NCBI GenBank assembly: GCA_024236015.1
Contig: JACKLK010000002.1
Location: 1 to 64,000 of the forward strand
Direction of reading: 5' to 3'
Origin: Rhodoferax sp.
Lineage (GTDB): Bacteria; Pseudomonadota; Gammaproteobacteria; Burkholderiales; Burkholderiaceae_C
Length of the DNA stretch: 64,000 nucleotides
Below the pieces are notes generated by a model, which was not told the DNA's origin, made no database searches, and saw only the letters and a list, made by a program, of their open reading frames with translations. The translations under genes were made by a program, and so were the position numbers. The first letter of the stretch is position 1, and every line of letters begins with the position of its first letter. Shown here piece after piece: positions 58,901 to 64,000 of this stretch.

Positions 58901-61900
58901 AGCCCGTCGGCGTCGGCGCCCAGGGCGCGCCACAGGTCGGCCACGGCCTCGCGCTGGCCGGCGATGGCGGCCGGATCCAGGATCATCTGCGTGGCATCGG
59001 GCAGGGCCGGCAACGTGCCGGTCAACGGGCTGGCCAGGAACTGGCTCGTGGTGCCGACACCTCCGTCGTCGTCGGTGACGGTCAGGCTGACCGTGGCCGG
59101 CCCGGTGAAGCTGAACTGCGGTGTCAGCGTGCCGGTGACGATGGTGCCGCCCATGTTCCACTCGACGGTGTGGGTGTCGAGCGCACCGGGATCGTTGACC
59201 TGCGCGTCGAACTGCACCAGGCCGCCGCCGAGCGACTGCCAGGTGAAGGTGGGCGCCGGGTCGACGTTCTCGACCAGGAACACCTGGCTGTGCACGTCGT
59301 GCACGTTGAAATTCTGCGAGAACTGGGTGTTGACCAGCTGCACGGTGGCGGTGTACTGGTCCGGCTCCGCGCCGGGCCGGTCGTCTTCGTACACGTGGCT
59401 CAGCGTCAGCGTGCCGGTGACGGCATTCACGTTCTCGATCGTGCCGTCGCCCCAGTCGACCTTGTAGCGGTAGTCGCCACTGTTGAAACTGCTCGACAGG
59501 AACACATCCATGCTGACCGTGTCACCTTCGTCGAACGGATCGGGCGCAACCGTGGGGTACTCGGGCGGGTCGATGATGGTGGCCGTGGCCAGGATGCTGA
59601 CACTGGTGCTGGCCGAGTCGCCGTCGTCGTCGGTCACGGTGACGGTTGCATTCCAGATGCCGGGCTCGTTGAGGGTGAGCACGAAGGCCTGGTTGCTGCT
59701 CTGGATCACGCCGCCCAGCGGCGTCGTGACGCTCCAGGCGAACTGGTGCGTGTCGGCCGTGCCGGGGTCGTCGAAATTCAGGTTCAGGCCGGTCGTCGTG
59801 ACGCCGCTCACGCCCAGCGCCAGGTTCCGGTCGGGGCCGGCATCGAGGTTCTGCGGCGGCAGGTTGTTGACCGTGACCTGCGTCTGGGCGGTGACCGCAT
59901 CGTCGTCGTCGTCGGTGACCGTGACGGTGATCGTGTAGTTGTCGCCGCTCGTGCCGCTCGGGTCGTCGTCGACGTACTGGTGGCTGGCGTCGAAGCCCAG
60001 CGGCGCGGTGCCGACCTGGTAGACGTCGGGTGCGCTGCCGTCGCCCCAGTCGATCTCGACCGTCAGCTCGTCCTCGAGGCCGAGGTCGTCCAGGTCCATG
60101 CTCAGCGTGACGCTGTCGCCTTCGTCGATCACGCTGTTGTCGAGCGCAAGGTTTTCCACGGTCGGCGCAAGGTTCTTGACCGTCACCTGTCCGGTGCCCT
60201 CGACCTCGCCGGTGTCGTCGTCGATGAGCTTGTAGCGGACCTCGTAGACGTCGTCTTCGCCGGGCGCTTCGTCGTCGACGTAGACATGGGTGATGTTGAA
60301 CTGGCCCGCGCCGTCGCTGAAGCTGCCCACGGCATCGAGGTCGAATGTCTCCATGTTGCCGTCGCCCCAGTCGACCTCGATCGTGAACGTGTCGCCGGTG
60401 CCCGGGTCGGAGAATTCGCCCTCCAGCGTGACCTCGCTGCCTTCGTCCACCGGTTCGGGCGTCAGCGTGACGGAACCGAATTCGGGTGTCAAGTTGTTGA
60501 CGGTGATCGGCAGCGTCTGCGTCGCCTCGCCGGTGTCGTCGTCGATCAGCGTGACCTTGACGTCGAGCAGGTCGAATTCGGTGCCGGTATCCGGGTCGTC
60601 GTCGGCGTACAGGTGTTCGTAGCTGAAGCTGCCGTGGCCGCTCGGCTGCGCGTCGATCGTGTATTGCTCGACAGTGCCGTCGCCCCAGTCGATCTCGAGC
60701 GTGTAGGTGTCCGCGATGCCCGGGTCGAAGAACGTGCCGTCGAGCGTGACCGTGTCGCCTTCGTCGATGTCGGTCTCGCTCAGTGCCAGGCTCTCGAACA
60801 CCGGTGCCACGTTGGCCACGTGCATCGGGAACGTGGCGACGTCCTCGCCGGTGTCGTCGTCGCGCACCGTGACCGTCACCTGCAGCTCGTCCTCGGGTGT
60901 GCCGGTGTCGGGATGGTCGTCGGCATACACATGGGTGGCGTTGATGTCGATGCCCGATCCGCTGTCGGTTCCCAGGTTGGTCAGCGTCGTGGTCTCGCCG
61001 TCGCCCCAGTCGATGACGACGGTGAACGTGTCCTGGGTGCCGATGTCGGTGAAGTGGCCGCTCAATGTGACCTCGTCGGCCTCCATGATGTTCTGGCTGC
61101 TGAGGCTCAGCATCGTGAACGACGGGGCCACGTTGCGCACCACCAGCGTCTGCGATCCGCCGGCCACGGTGTTGCTGGAGCTGGCGCTGATGGTGTAGCT
61201 GTCCTGCGCGGTGCCGCTCGGGTTGTCGTCGGGGTACGCATGCGAGAGCGTCGTCGAGGTGACGCCGGCGCCCAGCGTGACCGTCTGGCTCGTGCCGTCG
61301 CCCCAGCCCACGTCCAGCACCGTTGCCTGCGCCGCATCGAGCGTGCCCAGCAGCGTGAAGGTCGCCGTGGCCGTGCCGTCTTCGTCGATCGGCGAGTCCA
61401 CCGAGATGTCGATCGCGCTCTTGGTCAGCCGGATGTCGTCCAGGAAGATCAGCTGGCTGAAGCTCGAGGCCAGGTCGACACCGGCATCGGCCACCGTCCA
61501 TGGCAGGCCGGTCTTGCCCTCGGAGCGGTCCTTCTTGAATGAGATCGTCGCGGTCGTGTTCTTGTATTCCTCGGGCACCTCGACCGAATAGACCTGCTTC
61601 TTCATGAAGCCCTGGCGGTCGAGCTGGACCTCGATGGAGACCGGAGCCAGGCCGGCGTCGGACCCCGCGCCCTTGAACGTGACGGTGATCGTGCCGTCGT
61701 CGGTGAACATGAACGGCGCCAGCACCTCGAACGCCAGATAGGGCTGGTCGTCCGGGATATGCATGCGGTTGTGCGTGATGGTGTCGAAGTTCACCAGCGT
61801 GTCGATGATCGCGTCGCTGATGGATTCGCTCACGTCGGCCAGGGCCGGCGGGATCCATGGCGAACCGGCCGCGAAGACCAGGTCCTTGAGGATGTTGCCG

Positions 61901-64000
61901 CCGCCCATCATCAGCGCATAGTCGCTCTTCGGACTCCAGGCCGACTTGAGCAAGGCCTCGACCGCGCCGACCAGGAAGTCCTTGAACTGCGACACGTTGA
62001 CCGGCACGGCGGCCTTCTTCGCCGGATCGAGCTCGAACAGGTCGGCGAGCTTGAAGTCGGCGATCGAGACGCCGCCGACGACCGAGCCGGCGTATTGCGC
62101 GACCAGGCCCTCGAACAGGCTGTACAACTTGCCGGCGCTGTCCAGGATGTCGGCACCCAGCGTGTTCGGCCCCCAGAACTGGTTGTACAGCTCGGCATAA
62201 CCGGGTTCGCTGGTTTCGGGCGCGCCCGGCGTGCCGGGCGGCTTGGGAATGCCGAAGGCCTGGAACTTGACATGCGCGGCCAGCATTTCCACCGCCTTGC
62301 CGGCGACGAATTCCGCGGTCTTTTTGAAGAAGTCGACCACCAGCTGGCTCGGATTGGTCTCGAACACGAACAGGCCGGTGAAGTCGACGTCGGGCAGCGA
62401 GAAGTCGCCGACCTGGAAGCCGTTGTTGACGGAGTAGCCCTCGCCGCCATGGAAGGACCAGCCGGGCAGTTCGTACGAGAACGGGAAGCGCCCGTTGCTG
62501 GCCGCGTCGGTGACGCGTACATACAGCGATTGCCGCAGGCCGTTCTCGAAGTCGCCGTTGAACACCGTGGGCACGGGTTCGGCCGGTTTGTTGACCTCGG
62601 TGTTGTCGGTCGTGTACGGCGTGGTCGGCCCGTTGCGCTCGGGCCGGTAGGCGCTGCCGCCGCCCAGGGCGCTGAAATACCAGCCCACCGTGATGCCTTC
62701 GTGGATGTCGGTGGCCACGTTGCTCGGGTTCTGGGTGTACAGGTTGCGGCCGCTGCCGCCGACGATGCGGTACGGATTGCTGGCGTACCAGGCCTGGTCG
62801 CTGTAGTGCGAGTTGGGCAGCGGGATCACGCTCAGGATCTCGGTGGCCAGGCCCTGGTCGCCGGCGCTGCGCCAGATCGGCATGTCCTGGAACTCGAGCA
62901 CGCCGGTGTCGATGGTGCCGGCATACCACTGCCAGACCCGGCTGTGCGGGCCGCCGAAGCCGCTGGGCAGGCCGCCCAGGAACGAGAAGTCCTCGAAGCC
63001 GAAGCCGGCGATCGAATCGAGCAACATGTCGATGTCGGCGGCCGAATCGCCCTGGCTGTAGATCTTGGGCGCGGACGGGTCGCCCGGCACGGCGCTCGGC
63101 GTGGGATCGAGCGGACGGCCGTTGGGCGTCGCCGTGACGATGGGGCCGGCGCTCGTGGGTTCGTAGGCCGCCGTCTGGTAGTAGTTGTCGGCAAAACTCA
63201 CGTTGTCCCAGATCTGCACGTCCGGGTCCTTGAAGTCGCCGTAGGGGATGTTCAGCGCGATGCCGAGCAGGGCCGCCTTCTCCTGGGCCCACTGGATCTT
63301 GGACTTGATGTTCTGCAGCCGCGTGATCGCGATGATGGCCGCCGGCGCGGTGGCCGGCGCGACGACACCGCCGACCACGTAGCCGGCCTGCGCCAGCGTC
63401 AGCAGCTGCTGCACCTTCTCCAGGGCCGTGCCCAGCGGCACGTCGAGCGACTTCTGGTCGAAGTCGTGCGGGTCCAGCGTCGTCATGTGGATGCCCGAGG
63501 TCACCTTGTCGTTGGCGCCCAGGCGCTGGATGATCTCGCTGTTGACGACGGTGCCGCGGCTGTGGCCGATGAAGTGCAGCGGCGAGCTCAGGATGCCGCC
63601 GACCTCCTTGTCGAGGTCGATCAGCGAGGCGTACATCGCATCGGCGGCGGCCTCCGAGAAACCCGAATCGCTGATGTCCGATTCGACGTGCCAGTCGGAC
63701 ACCAGCACCACGGCCTTGCCGGCCTGGATGCGGTTGGCGGCCAGCGCGTAGGCGGGCGGTTCGCCGTATCCGTTCCACACCGAACGGTCGACCCACAGGC
63801 CGGACAACTTGTCGTAGGCCAGCACCACGCCGCCGCCGGCGGCCGCGACGATCATGTCGGCCATCTCCATGAACGCCTCGGGCTGCTTGAACTGCCCCTG
63901 GTTGTTGAACGACGAGGTCAGGCTGAGCTGGAAGCCGTGCGTGAGCACGGTCACGCTGCTGTAGGTCGATTCGGCGTCGACGGCCTGTGCGCGGAAGGTG
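55912..64000 (-). CDS. Giant multidomain protein with lipase-like and metzincin domains, N-terminus outside the window
   Basis: At least 2,695 residues are visible, and the frame is open at the right edge; a GTG at 63954 is only an internal codon. Near the visible N-terminus is an alpha/beta-hydrolase domain: VLTHGFQL, the nucleophile elbow GHSRG (about 63,553-63,570) and TLDPHDFD with a possible acid residue. After an unassigned stretch come about eight PKD-like repeats (about 59,500-61,350; IDWGDG motifs with DDDTG linkers). A metzincin-type protease motif HEFGHVLGLHH (58,687-58,719) follows, with a possible Met-turn in GSVMSAF. Next are an Ig- or cadherin-like repeat (about 57,720-58,000), a cohesin-like domain, a dockerin-like domain, and the tail shared with the 8,399-residue protein. 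It is probably a secreted or surface enzyme-adhesin handled by the same export machinery. Confidence 0.92.
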   Translation of the reverse strand, partial: TFRAQAVDAESTYSSVTVLTHGFQLSLTSSFNNQGQFKQPEAFMEMADMIVAAAGGGVVLAYDKLSGLWVDRSVWNGYGEPPAYALAANRIQAGKAVVLVSDWHVESDISDSGFSEAAADAMYASLIDLDKEVGGILSSPLHFIGHSRGTVVNSEIIQRLGANDKVTSGIHMTTLDPHDFDQKSLDVPLGTALEKVQQLLTLAQAGYVVGGVVAPATAPAAIIAITRLQNIKSKIQWAQEKAALLGIALNIPYGDFKDPDVQIWDNVSFADNYYQTAAYEPTSAGPIVTATPNGRPLDPTPSAVPGDPSAPKIYSQGDSAADIDMLLDSIAGFGFEDFSFLGGLPSGFGGPHSRVWQWYAGTIDTGVLEFQDMPIWRSAGDQGLATEILSVIPLPNSHYSDQAWYASNPYRIVGGSGRNLYTQNPSNVATDIHEGITVGWYFSALGGGSAYRPERNGPTTPYTTDNTEVNKPAEPVPTVFNGDFENGLRQSLYVRVTDAASNGRFPFSYELPGWSFHGGEGYSVNNGFQVGDFSLPDVDFTGLFVFETNPSQLVVDFFKKTAEFVAGKAVEMLAAHVKFQAFGIPKPPGTPGAPETSEPGYAELYNQFWGPNTLGADILDSAGKLYSLFEGLVAQYAGSVVGGVSIADFKLADLFELDPAKKAAVPVNVSQFKDFLVGAVEALLKSAWSPKSDYALMMGGGNILKDLVFAAGSPWIPPALADVSESISDAIIDTLVNFDTITHNRMHIPDDQPYLAFEVLAPFMFTDDGTITVTFKGAGSDAGLAPVSIEVQLDRQGFMKKQVYSVEVPEEYKNTTATISFKKDRSEGKTGLPWTVADAGVDLASSFSQLIFLDDIRLTKSAIDISVDSPIDEDGTATATFTLLGTLDAAQATVLDVGWGDGTSQTVTLGAGVTSTTLSHAYPDDNPSGTAQDSYTISASSSNTVAGGSQTLVVRNVAPSFTMLSLSSQNIMEADEVTLSGHFTDIGTQDTFTVVIDWGDGETTTLTNLGTDSGSGIDINATHVYADDHPDTGTPEDELQVTVTVRDDDTGEDVATFPMHVANVAPVFESLALSETDIDEGDTVTLDGTFFDPGIADTYTLEIDWGDGTVEQYTIDAQPSGHGSFSYEHLYADDDPDTGTEFDLLDVKVTLIDDDTGEATQTLPITVNNLTPEFGSVTLTPEPVDEGSEVTLEGEFSDPGTGDTFTIEVDWGDGNMETFDLDAVGSFSDGAGQFNITHVYVDDEAPGEDDVYEVRYKLIDDDTGEVEGTGQVTVKNLAPTVENLALDNSVIDEGDSVTLSMDLDDLGLEDELTVEIDWGDGSAPDVYQVGTAPLGFDASHQYVDDDPSGTSGDNYTITVTVTDDDDDAVTAQTQVTVNNLPPQNLDAGPDRNLALGVSGVTTTGLNLNFDDPGTADTHQFAWSVTTPLGGVIQSSNQAFVLTLNEPGIWNATVTVTDDDGDSASTSVSILATATIIDPPEYPTVAPDPFDEGDTVSMDVFLSSSFNSGDYRYKVDWGDGTIENVNAVTGTLTLSHVYEDDRPGAEPDQYTATVQLVNTQFSQNFNVHDVHSQVFLVENVDPAPTFTWQSLGGGLVQFDAQVNDPGALDTHTVEWNMGGTIVTGTLTPQFSFTGPATVSLTVTDDDGGVGTTSQFLASPLTGTLPALPDATQMILDPAAIAGQREAVADLWRALGADADGLLDTIRIAVADLPGSELASTVLGPQPMITVDYNAAGQGWYIDADPASNEDFAGMDLVTVLAHEFGHVLGLHHVVGSAAGGSVMSAFLDAGTRRLPTAGDLAFTVDDPTVTGIAALVGAGIVNGDFSEADPAAADFGWSTAGQAGVVAGQAVLTEDAVFMSGFTQDFLIPDDALRLSFTIVALDLVSNGGGISGDAFEFALLDAAGASLVGLAPISLTDAALNIQTGGAAYASDRVRIDGQVHAAGGLLDLGAPIQVEVDLTGIAGGTAATLYLDLLGLGRLQSRAVIDDVRIVTGDGSNTAPSAGDDNAAVDEDDSVVIDVLANDEDPENDPLTTRIVTGPEHGGLELLADGSYRYTPDADFHGDDQFSYVASDGVFDSPAATVAITVRPVNDAPTLDPLDDIDLDEGQALDVQAVAGDMDGDALSFELTLAPDGASIDDNGRIQWTALDGDATAQFTVRVSDPSGAQATRSFTAHVANVAPTLGLAGPPVAQHGLAYTVLLDHADPGDDTVTEWVIDWGDGTESTVAGDATQASHVYDAPQLGTTRIQALARDEDGDWVGPMLDIDVVAVAALPLQVLSFTPECDGFSVRFNQAFDPGPLNLYGPGRLPGDVVLHGAASGTIEGSLLVDADGKGFSFLKTGTPLRADAYTVTIRSGAQALTSASGDLDGDKDGTPGGDFTAVYTVNPPTQIKLGLPDFMRGPGQPVDVPAFPQGGLPVTLTSDGDVRSLQFEIRYDPALLQILQASGGRDLPAGATLDVDLTQPGLARIAISSATPLTAGALQLVTLAATVPFDATYKSLHRIDIAAVTINGALVECADDDALHIVGYIGDANGNMTYELDDVQQIQRMAIRYSTGFSAWDDISPLIIADIDGNGYVTTLDASRVYQELAGHDSPLIPDIPSPEAVRIAAEQRHAQPASSPVTTSTDHDSGAGPATGPAQTTPSPDDPSTPQVRFNSGLLDFGIGTPVNNNNNWLVSWVAGSSKPAGNDWKVSLP
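55915..56046 (-). repeat. C-terminal 44-residue tail, copy 2
   Basis: This tail begins QVRFNSGLLDFGIG and ends SSKPAGNDWKVSLP. It differs from copy 1 at seven positions, mostly in the middle (NNNN in place of NQAD). Confidence 0.85.
56220..56830 (-). repeat. Cohesin-like plus dockerin-like module, copy 2
   Basis: This is the same order as copy 1: PDFMRGPGQ and LQFEIRYDPALLQI, then calcium loops DANGNMTYELDD and DIDGNGYVTTLD. The similarity extends over about 200 residues, so the two giants share a whole C-terminal block and not only the tail. Confidence 0.8.

Noticed and set aside
30700..61542. Very long plus-strand open frames (about 30700-40647, 40681-46386, 46387-55740 and 56116-61542)
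   Set aside because: They lie antisense to the two giant genes in the frame where GC-rich codons rarely make stops. They have no family motifs or ribosome-binding sites, while the minus strand carries clear domain repeats.

Overview
The window looks like GC-rich chromosomal DNA from a betaproteobacterium, probably of the order Burkholderiales. This is inferred from the GyrB sequence, the GC-rich codon use and a run of small families common in that group (NnrU, DUF2788, DUF2189, Spy/CpxP, a cysteine-less glutaredoxin-like protein). No species can be named from the sequence alone.

Left part (1-10.1 kb). The window opens inside gyrB, whose 5' end is cut off. After a 336-bp gap with a perfect 15-bp-stem hairpin comes a minus-strand defence block: a complete type I restriction-modification operon (hsdR, hsdM, hsdS; hsdM and hsdS share an ATGA overlap). 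It is followed in the same direction by a HigB/HigA-type toxin-antitoxin pair with its own promoter and palindromic operator. The antitoxin carries a C-terminal ImmA/IrrE-type zinc peptidase domain.

Middle part (10.3-22.3 kb). These are mostly ordinary chromosomal genes: a rhomboid protease, a class I DAHP synthase (start of the shikimate pathway), two tandem NERD-domain proteins, an alpha/beta hydrolase, a diguanylate cyclase, an NnrU-like membrane protein, DUF2788 and DUF2189 membrane proteins, the glutaredoxin-like protein, a Spy/CpxP-like periplasmic protein, a membrane-anchored Mrr-like protein, a hemerythrin-domain protein and an Old Yellow Enzyme.

Right part (22.3-64 kb). About 42 kb, all on the minus strand, forms one coherent locus. 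In order of transcription it encodes: (1) a giant multidomain protein open at the right edge, with an alpha/beta-hydrolase domain, PKD-like repeats, a metzincin protease motif and cohesin-like plus dockerin-like modules; (2) an 8,399-residue protein with an LEPR-XLL-like N-terminal motif, long beta-helical repeats, a Gly-rich block, a beta-propeller, PKD and cadherin-like repeats, and the same cohesin/dockerin end; (3) a small DUF3467 protein; (4) a membrane protein with two GAF domains and an HlyD-type adaptor; (5) a PqqD-like/M50 site-2-protease/HlyD fusion; (6) a C-terminally truncated SecA-like ATPase; (7) a periplasmic adaptor with a signal peptide. Genes 5-7 overlap by 4-8 bp, so they are translationally coupled. 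The two giants end in nearly the same 44-residue tail (37 of 44 identical), and the complete giant has no recognisable Sec signal peptide. My reading is that genes 3-7 are a dedicated export and cell-surface assembly apparatus for the giants, powered by a SecA-like motor instead of an ABC transporter. This is an inference from context and is the main candidate here for an undescribed system. A 742-bp gene-free stretch inside the locus is filled with interleaved inverted repeats.
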